Assembly: GCA_003220935.1 (NCBI GenBank)
Contig: QHTT01000067.1
Span: 80,570-144,569 of the forward strand
DNA from: Gemmatimonadota bacterium
GTDB taxonomy: Bacteria; Gemmatimonadota; Gemmatimonadetes; Gemmatimonadales; GWC2-71-9
Reading direction: 5' to 3'
DNA length: 64,000 nucleotides
The first letter of the stretch is position 1. Every line of letters begins with the position of its first letter. A model generated the notes under the pieces. The model did not search any database and was not told where the DNA came from. It saw nothing but the letters and a program-made list of their open reading frames with translations. This document shows positions 49,172 to 57,600 of this stretch, in pieces. The translations under genes were made by a program, and so were the position numbers.

Positions 49172-49697
49172 AACGACCGGGATGCGAGATGGGGGATGCG
49201 GGATGCGTGCTGGGCGGAGCCGCCTCCCGCATCTCGCATCCCGCATCCCGACGGTCTCGGTTCTGGCCGCCGTTCTGGGCTCCTGTGCCACGCTAGGGCG
49301 CCTGTCGTTTAAGGAGCCCGAACTCCAGCTGGAAGCGATCAACATCACCGGGCTGGGCCTCACCGGCGGCACTTTCGACCTGGTGTTCGACGTCTACAAT
49401 CCCAACGACTACCGCATCCGCTCCACGCGGCTCGAGGTCGGTGTCGACCTCGAGGGCACGCACTTCGGCGACGCGCTGCTCGAGCGCCCGCTCGACCTCT
49501 CTCCCACGAATCACAGCCGCGTGGTCGTGCCGGTGCGGTTCGAGTGGGCGGGCGTGGGCGCCGGCGCGAAGGCCATGCTGACGCGGCAGGCGCTGGGATA
49601 CGGGCTCACGGGCACCGTGTTCCTCGACACGCCCCTCGGCGACCGGACGGTCACACTGCGAGGCAAGGGGAATGTACCATTGAAGAAGTTGCTGTGA
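49164..49697 (+). CDS. LEA type 2-like lipoprotein (start may be 49203)
   Basis: Lipobox VLGSC; LEAINITGLGLTGGTFDLVFDVYNPNDYRIRSTRLEVGVDLEGTHFG. Confidence 0.75.
   Translation: MFETTGMRDGGCGMRAGRSRLPHLASRIPTVSVLAAVLGSCATLGRLSFKEPELQLEAINITGLGLTGGTFDLVFDVYNPNDYRIRSTRLEVGVDLEGTHFGDALLERPLDLSPTNHSRVVVPVRFEWAGVGAGAKAMLTRQALGYGLTGTVFLDTPLGDRTVTLRGKGNVPLKKLL
49179..49252. repeat. Inverted heptamer arrays GGGATGC / TCCCGCA with 18-nt loop in signal-peptide region
   Basis: gggatgc gagatgg gggatgc gggatgc ... tcccgca tctcgca tcccgca tcccgac. Confidence 0.88.
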
Positions 49698-49807
49698 CGC
49701 TCAGCGTTTTCGGCCAGGTTGATCCGGATCACCGATCCCGATAGTCCCGCGCCGTACGTTGCGGTCGGGTAAGTGGCGGGCATAGCGCCAGTCCCTCACT
49801 GCCAGCA

Positions 49808-49896
49808 CGCTGCTCAGAGCAAAGCCGCCGAAAGGCGGCGACGCAGAGCCACGGGGCTACCGCGGGTACGCCGCCAGGTCCGCCGGGCCGCCAGCG
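49808..49896 (+). ncRNA. GEMM-family (cyclic dinucleotide) riboswitch aptamer, copy 1
   Basis: CGCTG...CAGAGCAAAGCCGCCGAAAGGCGGCGACGCAGAGCCACGGGGCTAC...CAGGTCCGCCGGGCCGCCAGCG; GNRA-capped P2, GACGCARAGCC core, P1 CGCTG/CAGCG. Confidence 0.85.
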
Positions 49897-49924
49897 TTCG
49901 ACACGGGTCGAGCGTTGGCGGCCC
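49885..49924 (+). terminator. Terminator hairpin overlapping riboswitch P1 3' strand (copy 1)
   Basis: GGGCCGCCAGCGTTCGAC acac GG.. GTCGAGCGTTGGCGGCCC then gttgtctt. Confidence 0.7.
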
Positions 49925-50025
49925 GTTGTCTTGACAACGATGTCATCGACGCGCGCTGACAACACGGAACTCGATGTTTTGCGCCCTGGGCCTTGCTCAC
50001 CCTGTCACCGACGGAGGATCCTGGT

Positions 50026-50187
50026 ATGCGCAAAGCACTCGCCTTGCTCGTCGTCATCGCCGCCGCGGCTGCCGCGGCGTGTATCCAGGTGCCGACCGAT
50101 TACCGCCTGCTGCTGTGTGTCCAGAGCGGCGATTCGATCTCGAACCCCAACGCGCACTGCGCAGTGGTGGATACGTTGCGCCGGTAG
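50026..50187 (+). CDS. Small (53 aa) putative lipoprotein downstream of riboswitch
   Basis: MRKALALLVVIAAAAAAACIQVPTDYRLLLCVQSGDSISNPNAHCAVVDTLRR; GGAGG RBS; signal peptide + lipobox-like AAAC. Confidence 0.7.
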   Translation: MRKALALLVVIAAAAAAACIQVPTDYRLLLCVQSGDSISNPNAHCAVVDTLRR

Positions 50188-50231
50188 GACCCCGCCGGCC
50201 GTCGGCGCGGACCGGGCCGACGGCCGGGGTC
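50188..50231 (+). terminator. GC-rich hairpin directly after small lipoprotein stop
   Basis: GACCCCGCCGGCCGTCGGC...GCCGACGGCCGGGGTC. Confidence 0.55.
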
Positions 50232-50347
50232 GGGGGGGGGCACGTTGCCCGCCGCCGTCCCACTTCCGACTTGCGGCAGCCTTGGTATTTTTAGATGTGG
50301 AACCCTCGCGATGAACGGAGCTTAGCGGCATCCGAACGCTGATCGAA

Positions 50348-51667
50348 GTGCAGCCACCCGTCGAGCGCGCGTTCCTCGTCGGTGCCCCGCGCAAGGGCAC
50401 CGCTGAGGCGACGCAGGTGGAGGAGCACCTGGACGAGCTCGGGCGGCTCGCTGACACCGCCGGCGCCGATATCGTGGGCCGGACCTACCAGCGGATCGAG
50501 GCTCCGACACCCAACTTCTACCTCGGGCAGGGCAAGGTCGAGGAGCTGAAGGGCGTGCTCAACCGCAACGGCTCCACGCTGGTGCTGTTCGACGAGCCGC
50601 TGTCGCCGGTACAGGGAACGAACCTCGAGCAGGTGCTTGCGGTGCGAGTGATGGACCGCACCGAGGTCATCCTCGACATCTTCGCGACGCGGGCGCGCTC
50701 AGCCGAGGCAAAGCTGCAGGTGGAGCTGGCACAACTCGAGTACCTCTTGCCCCGGCTCACCCGCATGTGGACGCACCTCTCCCGCATCCGTGGAGGCATC
50801 GGGCTGCGCGGGCCGGGTGAGACCCAGCTCGAGACCGACCGCCGGGCCATCCGCCGCAAGATCTCGGTGCTCAAGAAGCGGCTCGAAGACGTAGCCGACC
50901 ACCGCGCGAACCAGCGCCAGGGGCGGCGCGCCTGCCCGAGCGCGGCGCTTGTGGGCTACACCAATGCGGGAAAGTCGAGCGTCCTGCGGGCGCTGTCGGG
51001 GGACGACATCTTCGTCGAGGACCGCCTATTCGCGACGCTCGATACCCTGACCCGCGAGGTAGACGTCGGCGACGGCTATCGGTTTCGTCTCACCGACACC
51101 GTCGGCTTCATCCGCAAGCTGCCACACCACCTCGTCGCCTCCTTCCGTGCGACCCTCGAGGAAGCGCGCGCGGCGGACCTGCTGCTGCACGTGATTGACG
51201 CGTCGCATCCGGCCTGGGAGGAGCAGGTGGAGGTGGTGGAGAGCGAAATGCGGAACGCGGAAGGCGGAACGCGGAACAGCCGGGGAAGTTCCGAACGCAA
51301 GCGCGTGATCTACCTGCTCAACAAAGCGGATCTCCTCCCTGACCCGGAGGCATTTCTCGCCCAGGTGCGGGAGCGCTATCCCCACGCAGTGCTCACCTCC
51401 ACTGTTCCGACGTCCGCGCTCCAGGTTCGGCGTTTGGGTGTCGAAGAACTCCGCCACGCGCTGCGGACTTCTGCCCAGGCGCTCCGCCCCATGGCGTGTA
51501 TCCGCGTGCCCGTGGGGGATGGGAAGCTGCTCGCCGCGCTGCATCGCGACGCGGAGGTGATGCAGGAAGCGCAGGTGGATGGCGTGGTGGAGGTGACCGC
51601 GCGGGTCGAGGCCTGGCTGCTCGGGAAGCTGCGACGTCAAGGCATCGAGGTCGAGATCGCGCCGTGA
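50348..51667 (+). CDS. hflX: GTPase HflX
   Basis: NFYLGQGKVEELK, RIRGGIGLRGPGETQLETDRR, VGYTNAGKSSVLRAL, DTVGFIRKLPHHLVASFRATLEEA. Confidence 0.96.
   Translation: MQPPVERAFLVGAPRKGTAEATQVEEHLDELGRLADTAGADIVGRTYQRIEAPTPNFYLGQGKVEELKGVLNRNGSTLVLFDEPLSPVQGTNLEQVLAVRVMDRTEVILDIFATRARSAEAKLQVELAQLEYLLPRLTRMWTHLSRIRGGIGLRGPGETQLETDRRAIRRKISVLKKRLEDVADHRANQRQGRRACPSAALVGYTNAGKSSVLRALSGDDIFVEDRLFATLDTLTREVDVGDGYRFRLTDTVGFIRKLPHHLVASFRATLEEARAADLLLHVIDASHPAWEEQVEVVESEMRNAEGGTRNSRGSSERKRVIYLLNKADLLPDPEAFLAQVRERYPHAVLTSTVPTSALQVRRLGVEELRHALRTSAQALRPMACIRVPVGDGKLLAALHRDAEVMQEAQVDGVVEVTARVEAWLLGKLRRQGIEVEIAP
51250..51277 (+). repeat. Heptamer array GCGGAAC/G x4 within hflX G-domain
   Basis: gcggaac gcggaag gcggaac gcggaac. 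Confidence 0.88.
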
Positions 51668-51669
51668 CA

Positions 51670-53421
51670 TCAGTTGGGCGCGATGCGGTAGACGTCGCCG
51701 CCCTGCAACGTCAGATATAACTCTCCTCGAGCGTCCCGCCCAAACGACGTCAGACCCGGGTGCAGGCCCAATTGGGACGTGTAGTCGACCAGATCGGTCG
51801 CGCTGCCATTCTGCAGCCGGAAGCTCTTGACCCAGCCGGCGCACAGGTCTCCGAAGAAGTAGCGACCGGCCAGGGCCGGGAGACGGGTGCCGCGGTACAG
51901 GTATCCCCCGATGATCGCACAGCCGTTCACGTCGGCCGGGCCGTGGGCGTACTCGAACACCGGCACGACCAGCCCGGCGGTCGCACACCCGCTCGGCGGG
52001 CGGAAGCAGTGCGCGCCCTCCATCACGCTCCAGCCGTAGTTCTCGCCCCCACCGCTCGTGCTCGGCTGCACGTTGACCTCCTCCCACGCGTCCTCACCGA
52101 CGTCCGGGAGATAGAGGTCGCCCGTCTGGGGGTCGAAGGAAAAGCGGTAGGGGTTGCGCAGGCCGTAGGCCCACACCTCCGGCGCGCCGGAGCGCCCTAT
52201 GAACGGGTTGGTCGGCGGGAGAGTGTACGGTGCCCCGCCGCTCACGTCGATGCGGAGAATCTTGCCGAGCAGCCGGGTGCTGTCCTGCGCGTTGCCGGCA
52301 ACATCGCCCGGGGAGCCCCCGTCCCCCGTGCCGATGTACAGGTACCCGTCCGGGCCGAACGTCACCATGCCACCGTTGTGGTTGGCGTATGTCGGGTGGC
52401 TCACGGAGAGAATCGTCTGTGCCGAGCCGAGATCGGCGAGATCGGGATCGGCCGAGACGGAATAGCGAACCACCTGGATGGTGCCGGTCACGTCGGTATA
52501 ATCCACGAAAAACCAACCGTTCTGCGGGTAACTCGGATGAAAGGCCATGCCCAGGAGGCCCTGCTCCCCCGTGGACGAGACGAGGCTGCGGATGTCGAGA
52601 AACGGCGTGGCCAGCAGCGTGCCGTTCCGGATCACGTGGATGAGCCCGGGCTGCTCCACGACGAAGAGACGTCCCGTGTCACTGGCCGGCGCCGTCACAT
52701 AGAGCGGCGCGCTCAGGCCAGTTGCGACGAGCTGAAGGGTGGGAGTCACCTCCCGCGCCGCCACTGTGATCGTGGCCGGGCCGGCCGTCCCACCATACGT
52801 GGCCACCACGGTGGTCTGGCCTGCCCGGACCGCTGTCACGCGCCCCGTGCGCTCGCCCGTGCTCACCACGGCGGCCACGGTGGGATCGAGCGACGCCCAG
52901 CCGACCGGCCCCGTAACCGGCTGGCCGTTCGCGTCCAGGACCGCGGCCCCGAGGCTGATGGTATCCCCCACCGTCAACGTCGCTGCCGCGGGCGTCACCG
53001 TCACGGCGAAGCTTCCGAGCGTCACGTCGATCGGCTGGTTGCCCGCGAGCGGAGTCAGCACGACGGAGACGGCTGGATTTGTGCCGGGCCGAATGTCGAG
53101 TGTGACAGATCCACTGTGTGTCTCGACGCCGCCCGCGTCGAAGGCCCGGATGGTGAGCGTCCGATTGGCGCCCGCCGGGACGCTGATGGTGCCGGACGCC
53201 ACCCGGCCCACGACCGGAATGTTGAACACCAGCCTCGTCGGAATGTCGGGCGCCGCCAGTTCCACCACGACGATCGCGGCCGCTGTGGCGGACAGATCGG
53301 CTCGCACCAACAAGCTGGCCTCGACGCCGGCGGATCCGGTGGGTTCGCCCGGCAGGCACGCGCCGAGCGCGACACCGGTGACCAGCGCGGTGGCGACTCG
53401 AATGCGCCGAGTGCGACGCAC
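51670..53421 (-). CDS. Secreted PQQ-type glucose/sorbosone dehydrogenase-like beta-propeller with N-terminal Ig-like (BIG2) domain
   Basis: GLSAPLYVTAPASDTGRLFVVEQPGLIHVIRNG, GEQGLLGMAFHPSYPQNGWFFVDYTD, YIGTGDGGSPGDVAGNAQD; BIG2 ATLTVGDTISLGAAVLDANGQPVTGPVGWASLDPTVAAV. Confidence 0.87.
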   Translation of the reverse strand: MRRTRRIRVATALVTGVALGACLPGEPTGSAGVEASLLVRADLSATAAAIVVVELAAPDIPTRLVFNIPVVGRVASGTISVPAGANRTLTIRAFDAGGVETHSGSVTLDIRPGTNPAVSVVLTPLAGNQPIDVTLGSFAVTVTPAAATLTVGDTISLGAAVLDANGQPVTGPVGWASLDPTVAAVVSTGERTGRVTAVRAGQTTVVATYGGTAGPATITVAAREVTPTLQLVATGLSAPLYVTAPASDTGRLFVVEQPGLIHVIRNGTLLATPFLDIRSLVSSTGEQGLLGMAFHPSYPQNGWFFVDYTDVTGTIQVVRYSVSADPDLADLGSAQTILSVSHPTYANHNGGMVTFGPDGYLYIGTGDGGSPGDVAGNAQDSTRLLGKILRIDVSGGAPYTLPPTNPFIGRSGAPEVWAYGLRNPYRFSFDPQTGDLYLPDVGEDAWEEVNVQPSTSGGGENYGWSVMEGAHCFRPPSGCATAGLVVPVFEYAHGPADVNGCAIIGGYLYRGTRLPALAGRYFFGDLCAGWVKSFRLQNGSATDLVDYTSQLGLHPGLTSFGRDARGELYLTLQGGDVYRIAPN

Positions 53422-53425
53422 GGCG

Positions 53426-54088
53426 TTACGGGGTCACACTGATCGCCGCGGTCCCCGACGCTCCATGGAACGTGGCGGCTATCGTCGTGGTCCCCACACC
53501 CGTCGCGGTCACCACTCCAGCATCATCGACCGCGGCGACCCCCGGGTTATCGGTGGCCCACGCGACGGTGCCGGTCATGGGGTTGCCGTTCGTGTCTTTG
53601 ATCGCGGCCGTCAGGTGGACCGTTCCGCCTCTTGCCAGGGTGCTCGAAGGGGGCGATACGGTGATCGTGTAATCGCCCAGTGTCGCCTGGAGCGGCACGT
53701 CCCCCGTGAGGGGCGTCAGCACGATAGACGTCGCCGGGTTGGTTCCCGACTGAATGGTGAGGGTGATCGAGCCGGCGTGCGTCTGCACCCCGCTGGCGTC
53801 GAAGGCGCGCACCGCGATAGTCCGATTCGAGCCTGCCGGCACGGTGATGGTGCCGGATGCGACGCCATTGGCGACCGGGATGTTGAAGACCAGGGTCGTC
53901 GGAATATCTGGGGCGCTTACCTCCACGACTACCGCGGCGATCGCAGTGCCCGAGACATCGGCCCGAATCGCCACGGCGCCATCGGCACCACGCGGCTCGA
54001 CGACAGGCTGGTCCGAACAGGACGCGAGGAGCAGAAGGAGCAAAGCGGCGCGGCCACGGCAGGCGAAGAAGAGGTGCGTGCGTGACAT
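53426..54088 (-). CDS. Ig-like (BIG2) domain lipoprotein, paralogue of the N-terminus of the adjacent gene
   Basis: LLLASC lipobox; TTLVFNIPVANGVASGTITVPAGSNRTIAVRAFDASGVQTHAGSITLTIQSGTNPA; BIG2. Confidence 0.75.
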   Translation of the reverse strand: MSRTHLFFACRGRAALLLLLLASCSDQPVVEPRGADGAVAIRADVSGTAIAAVVVEVSAPDIPTTLVFNIPVANGVASGTITVPAGSNRTIAVRAFDASGVQTHAGSITLTIQSGTNPATSIVLTPLTGDVPLQATLGDYTITVSPPSSTLARGGTVHLTAAIKDTNGNPMTGTVAWATDNPGVAAVDDAGVVTATGVGTTTIAATFHGASGTAAISVTP

Positions 54089-54473
54089 GGTGGTGTGTTC
54101 CGGGCGCTGGAGACGCCGGTTCGATCGGCAACTTTCACACCGTGCTCAGGGCAGATCGTTCTCGCCAGATCTGGTCAGTAAGCCGCGATCGATGCGGGAC
54201 TTGGAGAGTGATCGGCTGGGGGCGCCGCGCCCCAGCGGCGTTAGCGTTGTCGCGTCCCCGCAGCACGTCGCGAGTGACGCCGCGGCGACGCCCAGGACTG
54301 GTGCGGCCATAACGACGCGGTGGTCGCTCTTTTTGCAAGGAGCATTGCTGAATGCAAGCAGTTGTACTTGAGCACTGTAAACTGACGTAAAAAAGTAACT
54401 CATTGCAACGTAGATGGATGACATAGGTCACCGACTCGATGGAGCGCATCTTGCTAGACTCACTCGCAGATCG

Positions 54474-54565
54474 CGCTGCAACAGAGCAAAACCGTCGAAA
54501 GGCGGTGACGCAGAGCCGCGGGGCTTCAGCGGACCCGATCCGCCACGCCAGCCGGGCCGCCAGCG
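54474..54565 (+). ncRNA. GEMM-family (cyclic dinucleotide) riboswitch aptamer, copy 2
   Basis: CGCTGCAACAGAGCAAAACCGTCGAAAGGCGGTGACGCAGAGCCGCGGGGCTTCAGC...GCCAGCCGGGCCGCCAGCG. Confidence 0.87.
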
Positions 54566-54594
54566 TTTCAAGTTGGCGGTCCGGTTTCGTTTTT
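54554..54594 (+). terminator. Intrinsic terminator overlapping riboswitch P1 3' strand (copy 2)
   Basis: GGGCCGCCA gcgtttcaagt TGGCGGTCC ggtttcgttttt. Confidence 0.85.
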
Positions 54595-54637
54595 GTGGAC
54601 CGCCTGGCAGCCACGCCGAGATGGCGGGGGAGCGGTC

Positions 54638-57600
54638 ATGACGTTCAAGCACAAGCTGGCGCGCCGGTTGGCATTGCTCAAAGACCGAGGGCTGATCACC
54701 GCAGTGGCGGTGCTCGCCGCCGCGGCAGTCGTCAACTGCGAGCGCCCCCTCTCCACCACGGATCCGATCACCTCTGTTGCGCGCGTCGTCATCTCCCCGC
54801 ATAGCGTCACGCTTCAACCCAACGAATTGGCTGACTTCACAGCCGCCAGCTTCACAGCCGCGGGCGACAGCTCTCCCGTCGGCATCCTGTGGCATGCGAC
54901 CAGCGGCGTCGTCAGCGATACCGGTACGACGGGCCACCGTCACTACGGCCGGTACAAGAATGCGAGCTGCGGCGACTACCTGCTGATTGCCAGCAACAGC
55001 CCAGGGTGGCGGTCGGATTCCGCCAAGGTCGCGGTGCGCTGCCCGGTGGCCGTGGCGTCGGTGGCTGTGTCGCCGGCGTCGGTGGCACTGCAGGTAGGCC
55101 AGACGGTCCAACTGGCGGCCACGCCGCAGGACACGGGCGGCAATCCGTTGGCAGGGCGGGTGGTGACCTGGGCGAGCAACAACGCTGCCGTCGCGCCCGT
55201 GACCGCGAGCGGCCTGGCAACCGCGGTCGCGGTTGGCTCCGCGATGATCACGGCCACCTCCGAGGGCAAGACTGGCACAGCGGCGGTGGCAGTCGCAAGC
55301 GTGCCGGTCGCATCGGTGGCGGTGACGCCCGCGTCGGCGACGGTGCAGGCGGGGCAGACGGTGCAGTTGGCGGCGACCCCCAAGGACGCGAACGGCAATC
55401 CGCTGTCGGGTCGGGCGATCGGCTGGTCGAGCAACAACCTATCCGTGGCGAACGTGAACGCGAGCGGGCTCGTGACGGGTGTCGCGCCCGGCTCGGCGAC
55501 GATCACGGCCGCGTCCGAGGGGAAGAGCGGCGGGGCGGTGATCACGGTCAATCCGGCGCCGGTGCCGGTGGCGTCGGTGGGGGTGACGCCGGGGTCGGCG
55601 ACGATGCAAGCGGGCCAGACGGTGCAACTCGCGGCCACACCCAAGGACGTCAACGGCAATCCGCTGTCGGGTCGGGTGGTGACATGGGCGAGCAGCACCC
55701 CGGCCGTGGCGACCGTGAACGCAAGCGGGCTCGTGACGAGTGTCGCAGCCGGCTCGGCGACGATCACGGCGACGAGCGAAGGCCAGAGCGGCACGGCGCT
55801 GATCAGCGTGACGGCGGCACCGGTCGCGTCGGTGGCGGTGACGCCGGCGGCGGTGGGCCTGCAACCGGGCGGCACGGTCCAGCTGACTGCGACCCCAAAG
55901 GACGCGAACGGCAACCCGCTCACCGGGCGCGGCGTGGTGTGGACGAGCTCGACCGGCGCGGTGGCCACGGTCGGCTCGAGCGGCCTCGTGACGGCGGTCG
56001 CGACCGGCGCGGCGACGATCACGGCGACGAGCGAGGGCCAGAGCGGGAGTTCGAGCATCACAGTGAGCAACGCGCCGGTAGCGTCGGTGGCCGTGACCCC
56101 CGCGGCGGCGAGCGTACAGGTCGGGCAGACCATGCAGTTGGCCGCGACTCCAAAGGACGCGAACGGCAACCCGCTCTCCGGTCGCATCATCAGCTGGTCG
56201 AGCAGCAACACATCAGTGGTGGGCGTGAATTCGAGCGGGCTTGTCACCGCGGTAGCCACAGGCGGGGCGACGATCACGGCGACGAGCGAAGGGCAGAGCG
56301 GCACCGCGAGTATCACCGTGCCCCCGGTTCCCGTGGCGACGGTGGCGGTGACGCCGGCGTCCGCCAGCGTGGATGAAGGCAAGACCGTGCAGCTGACGGC
56401 CACCCCCAAGGACGCAGCCGGGAATCCGCTGTCCGGTCGCGTGGTGACCTGGACGTCGAGCAACACGGCGGCCGCGACCGTCAACTCGAGCGGGCTCGTG
56501 ACAGCGAAGCTGGCGGGCGCGGCGGCGATCACGGCGACCTCCGAAGGGCAGAGCGGCACCTCGGCCATCACAGTGGTGCACGTGGCTGTAGCCTCGGTGG
56601 CAGTGGCCCCGGCGTCGGCCAGCGTGAACGAAGGCCAGACGGTGCAGCTGACGGCGACCCTCAAGGATGCGAGCGGCAACACGCTGACGGGCCGGACAGT
56701 GACCTGGGCGTCGAGCAACACGGCGGCCGCGACGGTGAGCTCGAGCGGGCTCGTGACAGGGAAGGTGGCGGGCGCGGCGACGATCACGGCGACGTCCGAG
56801 ACGGTGAGCGGCACGTCGGCCATTACGGTCGTGCACGTGCCCGTGGCCGCGGTGGCCGTGACGCCGGCCTCGGCGTCGCTGCCGGCGGGCCAGACGGTGC
56901 AGCTCACGGCCACCCTCAAAGATGCGAACGGCAACACACTGACGGGCCGCACGGTCACGTGGGCGTCGAGCAACACAGCCGCCGCGACCGTGACCGGCAG
57001 CGGGCTGGTGAGTGGCGTGACCGCTGGTACGGCGACGATTACGGCGACCTCCGAGACGGTGAGCGGCACGGCCGCCGTTACAGTGACGGCGGCGTCGGCG
57101 GGCGGGCAGTTCGGCCACGTCTTCGTCGTCACCGAAGAGAACACCGACTACGCGGACGTCACGACGTCGTCCATGCCCTACCTGATGGGCCTGGCGGCTC
57201 AGTACGGCCTCGCGACGCAGTACTACGCCAATACGCACCCGTCGATCGGTAACTACTTCGAGCTGGCGACGGGCCAGATCCTGACCAACAACGATGGTTC
57301 GTCGACGATCGAGAATGTGCCCAACGTCGTCCGCAGCCTGGTGGCGGCGGGCAAGACGTGGAAGTCGTATGCGGAGAGCATTCCGAACGCGTGCTATCTG
57401 GGTGGGGATACGGGCGACTATGCCCGGAAACACAATGTCTTCGCGCTGCTGTCGGACGTAGCGAACGACCCGAGCGGGCAGGCCTGTAACATCGTCCCGT
57501 TCACTCAGTTTGCGACAGACCTGGCGAACGGCAGGTTGCCCAGCTTCTCGAACATCGTGCCGAATCTGTGCAACGATGCGCACGACTGCGGTCTCGATGT

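Noticed and set aside
51670-54088. Riboswitch copy 2 acting on the minus-strand BIG2/dehydrogenase genes
   Set aside because: The aptamer and terminator are on the + strand and oriented toward 54638; they cannot regulate the divergent minus-strand transcripts in cis.
54976-57144. 722-aa minus-strand ORF opposite the BIG2 repeats
   Set aside because: Shadow ORF of a high-GC periodic sequence; the + strand gives a lipoprotein with recognisable repeats and an enzyme domain.
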